Source: Aquilaria yunnanensis (taxonomy: Eukaryota > Streptophyta > Magnoliopsida > Malvales > Thymelaeaceae). Taken from it: DNA of 64,000 nucleotides. Every line of letters begins with the position of its first letter. Positions within the stretch are counted from its first letter, which is position 1. The position numbers and the translations under genes were made by a program. A model generated the notes under the pieces. The model was not told the DNA's origin and made no database searches. It worked only from the letters and a program-made list of their open reading frames with translations. Where the stretch lies: assembly GCA_039654915.1 (NCBI GenBank), contig CM077596.1, forward strand, positions 3,596,001-3,660,000, in the 5' to 3' direction. Shown one piece after another: positions 1 to 9,965 of this stretch.

Positions 1-1205
1 GGAAGGAACCTCGGCTGCGGCAGGGACCTCGGCAGCAGCCTCGGGCGGTGAAATCTCGGCTGCCCCAGGCTCCTCGGCAGCCTCCTCGAAAATTTCTTGC
101 TGAGGAAGCTGGGCAGTTTTCTTTGCCCATTTCGCCGAAGGACCAGCGCCAGTAGACTTCCGCCTTCGGGAAGCCGCCTTCTTTGTCTGATCGCCCTTCT
201 CCACCTGGTCGGAGAAAAGGGACTTGTAGAATGCAGCAGTCCCGTCCCCCATCTCTGAAAAAGAAAAAAGACATCAGCGTAAGTCCGAGGGAAAAACTGC
301 AAGGGATTAGAAGATAACTTACTTTCGAAAAGCGTTTCAAAAGAAACTTCCTCCCGAAGGAGCTACACCAACCAGGAGTCCTTCCCGACGATAGCAGGAG
401 CTGGCATCTCGAGGTCAGTCTCGTGCTCCTTGACCACCCCTAACTCCCGAAGGACCTCTTCGGTCATCAACCTCCAGTTAATGGGGAAGGGGTACAGGGA
501 GGGCGGAGCGACCTCGGGAGCCCAGTCAGAGATGGCTCGAATACGTCCGTCGAAGTCCTCGAACACGGGAGCCAACTCTGGAGTCAGCAGTATCCTCGAA
601 TCAACGACGTCCACATCCAGCTTTCCTCGAGCCCATTTGGTCAGAACATACGACCAGGCCTCATCTATCTTCAGAAAGAAGAATTTCTGTTGCCACCCTC
701 GCCAACTGTCCTTAGTGGCAAAAGTGAACATGAATTTTTTGCTCCCGGATCCCCGAGGTAGCATGAAATAGAAGCCACCCTTCGGGACCACGAAGAGCTT
801 GTAGTACTGCATGAAAATTACAAAATCGGGTTTTATCCCAAAGACGCCACACATACAAAGGAAGGCCTTAAAATAGCAGTACGAGTTCGGGGGAAGCTGA
901 TTCACAGCAATGCCATGAAATTGGCAAAACTCGCAAACCATCTTCGGGGGAGGATACCGAAGTCCGGCCTTCAGCTGGGCTCGGAAAACGGTAACCTCGG
1001 TACTATGGTTTGAAAAAGCATAGTGGTCAGGTCGTGGCAGCCGGGTAATGGAGTAAGAAGGAAGAAAGAACTTCTTCTTCCACCTCTCTAATTTTTTAGG
1101 GGTGGTGCAACAAGGATGAGATAAAAGAGGCTGCCAGCTCTCAGGGATAGGCATTTTGGACAGAAAAATGAGTTCGGAAAGAGGCAAGAAAACAACTTCC
1201 GGCAA
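1..1205 (-). pseudogene. opposite-strand gene (aORF) of element D, exons 1 and 2 (partial)
   Basis: Exon 1 is read from an ATG at 1205 down to 323 and exon 2 from 254 to the window edge. The 68-nt intron between them begins GTAAGT and ends CAG. Exon 1 holds the conserved block seen in all four elements: PESWQPL near the start, KFFLPSY, DEV/TEVTVFRAQLKA, CQFHGIAVNQLPPN, and a YFMLPRGSGSKKF stretch. This resembles the plant 'putative gypsy type transposon' domain (Transposase_28 family; named from memory). Exon 2 opens MGDG and turns Glu/Ala/Pro-rich. An in-frame TAG at about 361-363 interrupts exon 1 near its end, so the copy is probably dead. The start is uncertain; a second ATG lies about 17 codons downstream. 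Function unknown. Confidence 0.7.
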
Positions 1206-1408
1206 AAACTTGAAAAAACAGAGGTATTAAAAGACTCTGGAAAGAAAAAACCCACCAAAAGACTTGCCAAAATCGGAGGTCGCCGTCGTAAAAGGTTGCC
1301 GGAAAAAGCTCTGATTAAAACAGCTCCGCCACAAAAGCGGGAGAAAGCGCAGAGAAAAGGGCAAGCAGGGAAAGAGCAGAAGCAAAAGCAAAAGGGGCTT
1401 ATGACAGA

Positions 1409-1558
1409 ATGGGCTATTTATAGGCCAAGGGTGGGTAACTGAAACGATGTCATAAGTGCCCTTTGAAGACGAATCGTCGCCGTAACTGCACTTTGCACCT
1501 GAAAAGATGCGCTCTCTATAAACGACGCGACTCTCCTCCAATGACAGTGCGCCACGTG
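1409..1558 (-). promoter_or_regulatory. putative promoter of the D opposite-strand gene (TATA box plus G-box)
   Basis: On the minus strand a TATAAATA box lies at 1409-1416, about 200 bp upstream of the ATG at 1205. A G-box, CACGTG within GACACGTGGC, lies at 1553-1558, 137 bp further upstream. The same pair at nearly the same spacing is present upstream of the equivalent gene in elements A, B and C. Promoter activity is inferred. Confidence 0.55.
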
Positions 1559-1692
1559 TCAACCATCGCACCAAAATAGGAGACACGTCTTCTGACATCC
1601 CTAAAAAACTGGGACGCGTCGCTCAGACTGACGCGCTTGGCCATCAGACGCGACGCTGCACAGACCTGCAAAAGCAAGAAGCAGGTTGCCTA

Positions 1693-1852
1693 GAAGACAC
1701 CAAAAGACGGGCTATGGCCGAACAGCCCATACCTTTGGGCAAGAGGTGTATCTTCGGCACAGGCTCTGCCTCGGAGACACCAAAAAACAGGCCAAGGCCG
1801 AGCAGCCCACACCTTTGGGCAAGAGGTGTACCTTCGACACAGGTGTTACTCT
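1693..1852 (+). repeat. two-copy 80-bp tandem repeat before the D polypurine tract
   Basis: Two imperfect copies start at about 1693 and 1774. Each contains AGACACCAAAA followed by GGCCGA(A/G)CAGCCCA and GGGCAAGAGGTGTA. An equivalent two-copy repeat, offset 81 bp, occurs at the same place in element A (from about 13690). Single degenerate versions precede the 3' LTRs of B and C. Role unknown. Confidence 0.6.
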
Positions 1853-1916
1853 CTATAGACTCCCAAAGAACATCCTCGTAAAGAAAACGAAACCAAAGCC
1901 TTCACTTCGGCTTTCT

Positions 1917-1925
1917 GAAGGGGGG
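1917..1925 (+). other. polypurine tract of element D
   Basis: GAAGGGGGG followed by CATG immediately precedes the LTR start TGATAGCC. This is the expected site for priming of plus-strand DNA synthesis. The A copy has AGAGGGGGG in the same position. Confidence 0.75.
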
Positions 1926-1929
1926 CATG

Positions 1930-2789
1930 TGATAGCCGAAGGACTATCGCCTCCACCTGGCCGAACTTCCTACCACCAGAATGGCCAGGAGATCTGGCGC
2001 TACCCGAAAAAAAGGTGGGATCACACACCTCGGAGAAAAGCCGAAGAGCCCGAGCTCGGCACGCCAAGGAACTTGAGGATACTATTAGCCCCCCCGAGAT
2101 AGTAAACAGACCGCCTTTGAAAAAGTGGCACCAGCTAGGGCGGGCCGAACATGATCTTCCCGAAGGCGGAACTCCCTGAATCTGGGAACCCCCGAACTGG
2201 GGGCATGTTTCCCGAAGTGGCACGGTCCGTACTAGAGGACGACCTCACCCAGGGACCTCGGGAGTACGGTGGGAGCATTTAAGGAAGCCTCTGACATGTC
2301 GCCCACAGACGTCACAAGCCGCCTCAAACGGCGCTCTGACACGCCGACGCCATCAAAGTCACATCATGGCCCGTCTCAGCTCAAGGCTCAAGGAAGCCTG
2401 CCACAAGCTACTTGTCCTCTACGCCCAGACATTCAGAGAACATCCGACCGAACATGTGTCATGATCTGAACGGGCTGGACACCTCTATAAATACTAGGGA
2501 ATACACCCTGGCAAACGGCTGGCAAATATCCTGACTCCTCACTCTGAGAAAATACGACCAGGCGAGTTCACTGAACCCCTCAGTGCTATTTCCTCTGCCT
2601 TCTCTCAGCACCACTGACTTGGGCGTTGGAGGCTCCCCCCCGGAACAACACCCCGGGGACCTCCTAACCCACTTTTTCTGAACATCTCAAGCACTCTCCC
2701 TTGGGCAAACCGGCCACCAGGCGTTCTTCCTCTCCAGGAGTCACTCCTCCAGTCACCATGACTACCAACGATGAAGCCCTTGGGCATCA
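1930..2789 (+). repeat. 3' LTR of element D (860 bp)
   Basis: It starts TGATAGCC and ends GGGCATCA, the same termini as the LTRs of A, B and C. A TATA box (TATAAATA, 2486-2493) lies after a GATCTGAACGGGCT block, which is also found before the TATA box in the A and B LTRs. An ATG at 2758 opens an MTTNDEALGH reading frame that runs to the LTR end. This matches the gag start region of the complete elements and shows that the gag ATG lies within the LTR. Confidence 0.9.
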
Positions 2790-3037
2790 GTTATATCGAA
2801 GGTTATTGACAACCGCTTGTAGCCAGTTCTTAATTCACTTTTCTCAGAGTTCCAAAACACATTTATCCTTGGACACTTTATCCATGACAACATCATAATA
2901 GCACAAGAGCCTTTCGGAGCTATTTCAAGAACAAACAGGAAATCTAGCCCCCGCAGCTTCAAAGCAGGTTTAAAGCTAGACATGCAAAAGGCATATGATA
3001 AGCTCTAATGGAGTTCCACTGAGAGGATAATCCAGGC
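2790..3037 (+). pseudogene. LINE reverse transcriptase, fragment 1 of 3
   Basis: One reading frame from 2790 gives recognisable non-LTR reverse transcriptase sequence: ISKVIDNRL, then FILGHFIHDNIIIAQE, then KLDMQKAYDKL. These match the conserved start of the LINE RT domain in plants (the NQSAFVPGR..DN and DM.KAYD blocks). Two in-frame stops, after NRL and after DKL, show it is dead. The left boundary is the end of the D LTR; the 5' portion of the LINE must lie beyond D. The right boundary is the B insertion, with target duplication CAGGC at 3033-3037. Reading resumes at 25711. Confidence 0.85.
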
Positions 3038-3630
3038 TTATGCCCAGCAGCATCTTCGTCATGTGACATTGTGACTTCGGGAGGGGCTTCCTGAGAGGGA
3101 GAACGTCTGGTGCAAACATTTCCCAGAGGAGCGTGCCTGAAATGGTCAGAAAAGAGGGTTAGGAGGTCCCCGGAGTGTTTCTCCGAGGAGGAGCCTCCGA
3201 TGCCCAAGTCAGTTTCCTGAAAGGAGACAGGGGAGGAACACTAGGAGGTTAGATGGCCTTGCCTGTATGTGTGTTTTTTCAGGGAGAGAGGGTCCGATCC
3301 TTTGCCAAGTCCTGTTTCCTGGTATTTATAGAGGTGCCTAGCCCGTTCAGATCGTAACACGTGTTCGGTTGGATGAGATCCGTATTTTCGGGCGTAAGGG
3401 ACAGGTAGCCGTTTTGTAGGCTCCTCGGGTCTGAGACCGAGACAGGTCGTGACAGGACTTGGACGGCGTCGGCGTGTCAAACCACCGTTCCAGGCGGCAT
3501 GTAGTGCCTGTGGGTAACATGTCAAAGGCTTCTTAAATGCTCCTGTCGTATTCCCGAGGTCCTCTTGTCGAGGTCATCCTTTGGTACGGACGTCCTTCTT
3601 CGAGAGACGTACCCGCCGTTTGGGGAGTTC
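3038..3630 (-). repeat. 3' LTR of element B, distal part
   Basis: This aligns with 24937-25532 of the 5' LTR. It ends at 3038 with the degraded terminus TTATGC on the + strand, where the 5' LTR has TGATGC. It is cut at 3630 by element A, and the missing piece is at 15778-15953. It contains the LTR promoter region with the minus-strand CTATAAATACC TATA box, near 3330. Confidence 0.9.
3626..3630. repeat. target-site duplication of element A (left copy), AGTTC
   Basis: AGTTC at 3626-3630 is repeated at 15773-15777, directly after the A 3' LTR. The intact site is visible in the B 5' LTR as GGGAGTTCCCTGG near 25530. This proves that A inserted into an existing B LTR. Confidence 0.95.
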
Positions 3631-4497
3631 TGATAGCCAAAGGCTGTCGCCTCAATCTGGCCGAATTCCCTGCCACAACAACGGCCAGAAGAACTGGCGC
3701 TTCCCGGGAATAGGTGGAATCATGCACCTCGGGAGATAGCCTGAGAGCTCCGAGCCTCGGCACGCCAGTAAAACTTGAGGACTCCATTCGCCCCCCAAGG
3801 TTGTGAACAACACGCCTTCGGAAAAGTGGCACCAGACATGGCTGCCCGAATATGATATCCCCGAAGGCGGAACCCCCTGGAACTGGGAACCCCCGAACTG
3901 AGGGTAGGCTTCCCGAAGAGGCTCTGTCCGAACTAGAGGACGACCTCGCCCAGGGACCTCGGGAGTACGGCAGGCGCATTTAAGGAAGCATTTAAGGAAG
4001 CCTCTGACACGTCCCACCACAGACGTAAAAAGTCGCCCTGACGCGCAGACGCCATCAGAATCATATCATGGCCCGTCTCAGCACAAGGCTCGAGGCCATC
4101 TAGTTACCAACTATCTGTCCCCTACGCCCAGACGTTCAGGAGCATCCGACCGCACACGTGTCATGATCTGAACGGGCTAGGTATTCCTATATATACAGGA
4201 AATAAATACTTGACAGGAGGTTGGCAGGCCGGAGATACAGCTCCCATACTCTGAGAAAATACCAGGCGAGACTTTTCTGCCTTTCTCTTTGAGCTAGTGA
4301 CTTTCTCCTTCTTCCGGCCACCACTGACTTGGGCGTCGGAGGCTCCCCCCCCGGAAAAACACTCCGGGGGCCTCCTAACCCTGTTTACCAGTTTTCCAGG
4401 TACTCTCCTAGAGGCGATCCACCTTCCAGGCGTTCTTCCTCCTAGAAGTCTCCTCAACAGTCATCATGACTCACAACGATGAGGCCCTGGGCCATCA
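3631..4497 (+). repeat. 5' LTR of element A (867 bp)
   Basis: It runs from TGATAGCC to GGGCCATCA. The LTR promoter has a G-box (CACGTG, 4155-4160), a GATCTGAACGGGCT block and TATATATA at 4188-4195. An ATG at 4466, inside the LTR, opens the gag reading frame. It is near-identical to 14906-15772. Confidence 0.95.
4155..4195 (+). promoter_or_regulatory. LTR promoter of element A (G-box and TATA)
   Basis: CACACGTGTCA at about 4153-4163 is followed by TATATATA at 4188-4195, 28 bp later. The same order, with ACACGTGT or a degraded form and then TATA, is seen in the LTRs of C and D. Transcription would start about 30 bp after the TATA box and run into gag. The TATA call is firm; G-box function is inferred. 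Confidence 0.6.
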
Positions 4498-6838
4498 TTT
4501 GGCGCCGTCTGTGGGAACCCGCTCGCAGATTGCCGTCGTTGAGACTCGGCGTTCTAAGGACAAGGGACTCCCAAGGTCCTCGTCCGTGCCTGAGATACAA
4601 CCGGCTGCTGAGCAGACACTCCCTGAGACTTCTACGCCCGAGGAGGACCGCCCTCTGGTAATCACCATGAGCTTCTTGAGGGACTTTCAGCGCTCGGTCG
4701 TTGCTGAAATGACTCAGCAGATCGACCGAAGATGGCCACAGCAGTCACAGGCCCAGAAACCCTCCTCATCAACACGCCCTCGGGAGAGAAGCCCCAAGTC
4801 TACACACCGCAGTTCAGAAAGTGGAGATCCTCGCGGAGAATCATCCACAGAAGATATAGCCCTCGGGAAACGGCCTGTGGGACAAACCGGGTCCAAACGA
4901 CCGAGAGTCTCACAGCGAAGCAGTTCGTCGCCCGAGGCGAGGGCCCTGACCCCTCCGCGCCGAACTCGCTCCCCGAAAAGGCGCCGTCGATCACCCTCCC
5001 GCGAAAATGGTCCTAGCGCCACTACGCTTATGGAAAGGATATTGGCACGGCTGGACAGAGTGGAAAAGCAAGTGACCAGAAAACCCGTTTGGGACAGGCT
5101 GTCGGGGGCGTTATGCGAAGATGGCTCCCCGTTTATTCGCACCGTCGTTGAGGCAGCTATGCCAGGCGACTTCAGAGTGCCTAGGCTGGAGATCTATGAT
5201 GGCCGGACTGATCCACAGGCCCATCTGACGAAGTACAGGCGGAGCATGATAATGCACGGAGCTGATGACGCTACCATGTGCAAATGCTTTGAAGTCACCC
5301 TCACGGGCCCAGCAACAGCATGGTACAATTCGTTGCCCCCAGGGACTATCACTGAGTTTCAGGAGTTGTCCACAGCCTTTACCCAGCAGTTCATTGGGAG
5401 CAGGCCGACGGCCAAAATGCCTGTACAGATGTTCGACATAGAGCAGAGAAACGGAGAGACGATCCGAGACTATGTCGAACGATTCAACAGGGAAGCACTC
5501 AGCGTCCCGGACTTCCGGCCCGAAATCCGCATCCTCGCTATGACACGGGGCCTTCGGCGTGACTCACAGCTGTTCTACGAGTTCTCAAAGGACCCCCCGG
5601 AGACCCTCGGAGAATTTTACCGAAGGGCAGAGCAGCACATGACAGCCGAGGAATTGAGGATGGCGGGGCCGAAGTCTGATCATCACCGCGCCGAAGGGTC
5701 CAGCCAGCAAGCTCGGTATCTTTCTGAACACACAGGTCGACCACGGCGAATGCGAGGAAAGAAACCTCAAAGTTTCACACCCTTGAGCACGACACGGACC
5801 AACATTCTCATGGCGCTGGAAAGGCAAGGGACGCAGATTCGGCGGCCAAAGGCCATGGCCGCCGATAATAAGAAGAATGCCAAGAAGTTCTGCCAGTTTC
5901 ATCGCGACCACGGTCATGACACCGAAGACTGCTTCCAGCTGAAGAAGTACATAGAGTCGCTGATCAAACAGGGCCAACTTCGCAAGTATCTGCGGATGCC
6001 CTCCCCAAAAGGCAGAAAAGAGGAGGAAGAGAGGGCCGAAAACGAGGACTATGACTCCGACAGGCGGAGAAACAGAAGTCCAAAAAGGCGCCTTCCACCT
6101 CCAGTAGGGGTCATCCAAACCATCACCACGGGGCTCCCATCCTCGGAAAGAAAGCGGAAGGCCAGAGAAATCGCTGTTATGGAGTATCAAAGTCCATCAA
6201 AGAAATTGGCTCGCAAAGATGGCTCCACTGTCGTCTTCCCCCACGACGACCCGCTGCTGATAATGGCGAGAATAGGGAACTGGGACGTCAAGAGAGTGTT
6301 ACTTGATGATGGCTCAAAAGCTGACGTCCTATTCTCGCACTTACTGCCAAGCTTGGGCATCACCAGCAGCGAGCTGAAACCTGTCACCACGCCCACCTTC
6401 GGCGTTGGGCCATCCGAACTACCCGTCCTCGGATGGATCGACCTCCCTTTGATGATGAAAGGCACTTCGGTAGACGGAGCAGCTGAGTTGTACGCGTCCA
6501 CAATGGCAAGATTCATCGTCATGGATGTCCCGTCTTCGTACAACGCCATCCTTGGAAGGCAGACTCAGGGGAACCTGCACATTCGCCCCGATGTGAAGTA
6601 CTTGACTGTCACATTCGCCACCAAGGATGGAGATGCAGAGGTGTTCATCGACCAAGCCGAGGTAAGAAAGGTGTTTGTAAAAACACGAAAGGCTCCGGCA
6701 AACAGCTCTACACAAACGCTGGAGGCAAAGGCGCAGGAGAAAGGCAAAGAAGGAGATCCCGCAGAAGCAGAAACAGGAAGCAGTAGATCTTGTCCCAGGA
6801 CAATCTACCCGAATAGGGAAGAGCTTGGCCAAAGGTGA
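4466..6838 (+). CDS. gag-protease polyprotein of element A (790 aa)
   Basis: Gag is the structural capsid protein and the protease would process it. The frame opens at an ATG inside the LTR (4466) and reads through the primer site (HHLAPSVG). Residues 1-220 are basic and disordered, with RSPKRRRRSPS-like stretches. The retrotransposon gag domain spans about 230-390 (YDGRTDPQAHLTKYRR, TAWYNSLPPGTI, RDYVERFNREALS). A zinc-knuckle-like C..H..H..C (CQFHRDHGHDTEDC) is near 475. The aspartic protease motif VLLDDGSKADVLF is near 611, with DDG in place of the usual D(S/T)G. The frame ends at 6838, out of register with pol. In B and C the protease-to-RT joint is in one frame, so the frame change here is a one-base indel (probably 6690-6790), not a programmed shift. 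An internal start after the primer site is possible. Confidence 0.88.
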   Translation: MTHNDEALGHHLAPSVGTRSQIAVVETRRSKDKGLPRSSSVPEIQPAAEQTLPETSTPEEDRPLVITMSFLRDFQRSVVAEMTQQIDRRWPQQSQAQKPSSSTRPRERSPKSTHRSSESGDPRGESSTEDIALGKRPVGQTGSKRPRVSQRSSSSPEARALTPPRRTRSPKRRRRSPSRENGPSATTLMERILARLDRVEKQVTRKPVWDRLSGALCEDGSPFIRTVVEAAMPGDFRVPRLEIYDGRTDPQAHLTKYRRSMIMHGADDATMCKCFEVTLTGPATAWYNSLPPGTITEFQELSTAFTQQFIGSRPTAKMPVQMFDIEQRNGETIRDYVERFNREALSVPDFRPEIRILAMTRGLRRDSQLFYEFSKDPPETLGEFYRRAEQHMTAEELRMAGPKSDHHRAEGSSQQARYLSEHTGRPRRMRGKKPQSFTPLSTTRTNILMALERQGTQIRRPKAMAADNKKNAKKFCQFHRDHGHDTEDCFQLKKYIESLIKQGQLRKYLRMPSPKGRKEEEERAENEDYDSDRRRNRSPKRRLPPPVGVIQTITTGLPSSERKRKAREIAVMEYQSPSKKLARKDGSTVVFPHDDPLLIMARIGNWDVKRVLLDDGSKADVLFSHLLPSLGITSSELKPVTTPTFGVGPSELPVLGWIDLPLMMKGTSVDGAAELYASTMARFIVMDVPSSYNAILGRQTQGNLHIRPDVKYLTVTFATKDGDAEVFIDQAEVRKVFVKTRKAPANSSTQTLEAKAQEKGKEGDPAEAETGSSRSCPRTIYPNREELGQR
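4500..4517 (+). other. primer binding site of element A
   Basis: TGGCGCCGTCTGTGGGAA starts 2 nt after the LTR end. TGGCGCC is the usual start of a site complementary to a plant tRNA 3' end. The exact tRNA was not resolved by eye. In B the site reads TGGCGTCG and in C TGGCACCG, single transitions that would weaken priming; A keeps the intact form. Confidence 0.8.
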
Positions 6839-9800
6839 TAAGGAAAATCTTGTATCCTTTCTGCTAAAAAATAAAGATCTGTTTGCCTACTCGCCGAAAG
6901 ACATGCCAGGAGTGAACCCTGGCATAATACAGCACAGCCTCAAAGTAAGCCCGGAAGCAAAACCTATCAGGCAAAAGAAACGAAGCATCTCAGCCCACAA
7001 AAGCAACTTTGTGAAAACCGAAGTCTAGCGCCTATTGGATGCTGAAGTTATCAGGGAGGTCAAATACCCCGAATGGTTAAGCAACGTGGTCATTGCCACA
7101 AAAGAAGGTAGCAGCAAACTCCGGATGTGCATTGATTTCAGAAACTTGAACGATGCTTGCCCGAAAGACTCATTTCCCCTCCCGCCAATAGATCAACTGG
7201 TAGATTCAACGGCCGAATACGGGCTCCTGAGCTTCCTAGATGCCTTCAGCGGCTACCATCAGATAAGGATGGACCCGGAAGATGAAGAGAAAACTGCCTT
7301 CATCACCGAGGGAGGAACGTACTGCTATATCAGAATGCCCTTCGGGCTGAAAAACGCAGGAGCCACATACCAGAGACTGATGAACAAGGTCTTTAAAGAC
7401 CAAATGGGGAGAAACATGGAAGTATATGTTGACGATATGATAGTAAAAAGCAAGCTGCCCGGCTACCACGTTGCAGATTTGGAGGAAACCTTCCAAAAGC
7501 TCAGAGCCTTGGGGATTCGCCTTAACCCCGAGAAATGTATCTTCGGGGTGACGTCGGGAAAATTCCTTGGGTACATGGTATCCGAAAGAGGCATCGACGC
7601 CAATCCTGAGAAGATTAAGGCTCTACTTGAGTTCCGAACTCCTGCCACAGTGAAAGACGTGCAGAGACTAACCGGAAGAATAACCTCTCTGAGCAGGTTT
7701 ATTTCCAGGTACGGAGATAGGTGTCGACCTTTCTTCAAAGTCCTCACAAAGGCAGCAAAGATGGAAGGCGACCTCGGAAGAAACAATCATCCCTGGGAAG
7801 GAGATTGCCAAAAGGCCTGGGAAGAACTCAAAGTCTACCTGGCCAGCCTGCCGACTCTGCGGCAACCTCGGCTGGGAGAACCCCTCGTACTGTACCTCGC
7901 CGTCACAGAAAAGGCCGTGAGCTCGGTCCTGATAAAAGAAGAAGGGCCGAAACAATGGCCGGTCTACTATGTCAGCAAGTCCCTGCATGGCGCCGAAGTC
8001 AGGTACCCTTTGCTTCAAAAAGCTATATACGCCTTGGTGCTTGCAGGAAGAAGACTGCGACCATATTTCCAAGCTCACCCCATCATCGTCCGAAGTAGTC
8101 TACCACTACGGGATGTTATGAAGAGAGTTGATCATTCGGGAAGGCTCTCCAAGTGGTGCATAGAGCTTGGCGAACACGAAATCACGTATGAGCCTCGGAA
8201 GGCCATAAAAGCCCAAGCATTGGCAGATTTTATCGCCGAAATACCCACCACTGAGGAGAACCACTCAGATCCGAAAGAAGGTGAGCCAGAATGGACCTTG
8301 CATGTTGACGGAGCCTCGGGGTCCGAACACCAGGGAGCTGGAATAGTTATCAGAGGACCCGAAGGCCTAGAGGTGATGAAGGCTATCAAGTTCAGCTTCA
8401 ACGTGACCAATAATGTGGCTGAGTATGAAGCCCTCATAGCGGGATTACGCTTGGCCAGAAAGATTGGCGTGAGAAACTTAAGGGCTCACAGCGATTCCCA
8501 GCTGGTAGTTCGGCAGACGGCAGGAGATTATGGGGCGAAGGACCCCATCTTGGCAAAATACCACGAGCTGGTAAGAAAACTCATCCAAGAGTTTGACGCC
8601 GTACGGATCGAAAATGTACCCCGGCGGAATAACACTGAGGCAGATTGCTTAGCAAAGTCCAAAACATACACCGAGGTGCTAGACCATCCAAGCATCTCCG
8701 TGCTAAGCGTAGCGACCTCGGGAATGGGATGGAAGGACCCCATAAAGAAATATCTCGCAGAGAATGAGCTTCCCGAAGACGCCGGCAATGCTGCAAGACT
8801 GCGAAGACGCGCCGGAAGATTCTTCCTGATTGGTGAAGAGTTATATCGGCAAGGATATGCAAATCCGCTGCAGAGATGTGTGGGCGAGGAGGATACTGAG
8901 ATGGTCCTCGAAGAAGTCCACGAAGGCATGTGCGGCTCCCACATTGGAACTGATGCCCTTGCAGCAGTGATACTCCGCCAAGGATACTTCTGGCCTACCC
9001 TGAGAAAGGACGCAAGGCAGTTCGTCCAGAAGTGCGGTAGTTGCCAGAGACATGCAAAAATCCAGAGGATACCCTCGGAAATGGTAACGTCGGCAGACTA
9101 TCCTTGGCCCTTCGCAGTCTGGGGTATAGACCTCATTGGGCCACTCCCCACAGCGCCCGGAGGCGTGAAATTCTGCGTGGTAGCAGTGGACTATTTCTCA
9201 AAGTGGGTAGAGGCAGAACCACTAGCAACTATCTCGGCAAAAGAAGTGCAGAAGTTCGTATGGAAAAACATCGTATGCAGATTTGGCATACCGAGGGTAC
9301 TAGAAGCTGATAATGGATCCCAGTTCATAGACAAAGGATTCCAGGAATTCATCAGCGACCTCGGAATAAAGATGCACTTCGCCCCAGTAGCTCACCCCCA
9401 AAGCAATGGGCAGGTGGAAGTATCAAACAGGACCATAAAAGATGGCCTGAAAAAGAGACTTGGGGAAGCCAAGGGGAAATGGCCAGGAGAACTCCAAAGT
9501 GTATTGTGGAGCTACCGAACGACGCCACGAAGAGCCACAGGGGAAACTCCCTTCTCACTCGTCTTCGGAACAGAGGCCATTATCCCAATAGAGATAGTTC
9601 AGCCTTCAATACGGGTGCAAGTATTTGATGAAGGCGGAAACGACCTCGGTCTGAGAACCAAGCTCGACCTTGTGACCGAACACAGAGAAATAGCCGAGCT
9701 GAGAAGAAAAGCTTTCCAGCAAAGAGTGGCCGCGGCTATCAACTTAAAAGCCAGGCCAAAAGAAATCAAAAAAGGAGACCTCGTTCTCCGAAAGGCCGAC

Positions 9801-9965
9801 TTTGCACCCCGAAGGCCATCTCACGGAGTACTTCGGGCAAATTGGGAAGGACCTTATCTGGTTCTCGCCGAAGTACGAAAAGGCGTGTACAAGCTTGGCG
9901 ACGCCGAAGGCGTAGAATTGAAAAACACTTGGCATTCAGACGCCCTGAAAAGATTCTACGCCTAA
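6825..9965 (+). pseudogene. pol of element A: reverse transcriptase, RNase H, second RNase H, integrase; one nonsense codon
   Basis: One frame from 6825 to 9965, broken only by TAG at 7026-7028 where element C has CAG. After the stop there are 976 codons. The RT carries FLDAFSGYHQI and the catalytic YVDD (YVDDMIVKS, near residue 129 of this part). A degenerate gypsy RNase H (PVYYVSKSLHGAEVRYP) is followed by a second RNase H with LHVDGASG, AEYEALIAGLRLA and HSDSQLV, as in the Tat lineage. The integrase has an H..H..C..C zinc region (EVHEGMCGSH, CGSCQRH), then WGIDLIGPLP, ADNGSQF and SNGQVEVSNR, which supply D, D and E with roughly DD35E spacing. It ends YKLGD..LKNTWHSDALKRFYA without a chromodomain. 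The product would convert genomic RNA to DNA and insert it. Upstream it overlaps gag-protease by 14 nt in another frame. Confidence 0.92.

Larger units (their letters stand above)
1..2789 (+). mobile_element. Ty3/gypsy Tat-type element D, 3' part only
   Basis: This is the right-hand end of a long terminal repeat retrotransposon that enters from the left edge. Visible in order are the opposite-strand gene (minus), its promoter, a short tandem repeat, a polypurine tract and the 3' LTR. The gag-pol part should lie to the left on the + strand, as it does in elements A and C of this window. The element ends with CA at 2789, directly followed by LINE sequence, so D is inserted in the same LINE that B and C interrupt. 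The 5' target duplication is outside the window; the 3' flank starts GTTAT. Family membership is inferred from LTR ends (TGATAGCC...GGGCATCA) and from the opposite-strand gene shared with A, B and C. Confidence 0.85.

Noticed and set aside
6690..6838. Programmed ribosomal frameshift between protease and RT in element A
   Set aside because: B and C read through the same joint in one frame, so the ancestor had no frame change here. A one-base indel in A explains it.
9041..9310. Frames opposite to or overlapping integrase and RT
   Set aside because: Shadows of the pol coding region; they disappear or carry stops in the homologous parts of B and C.
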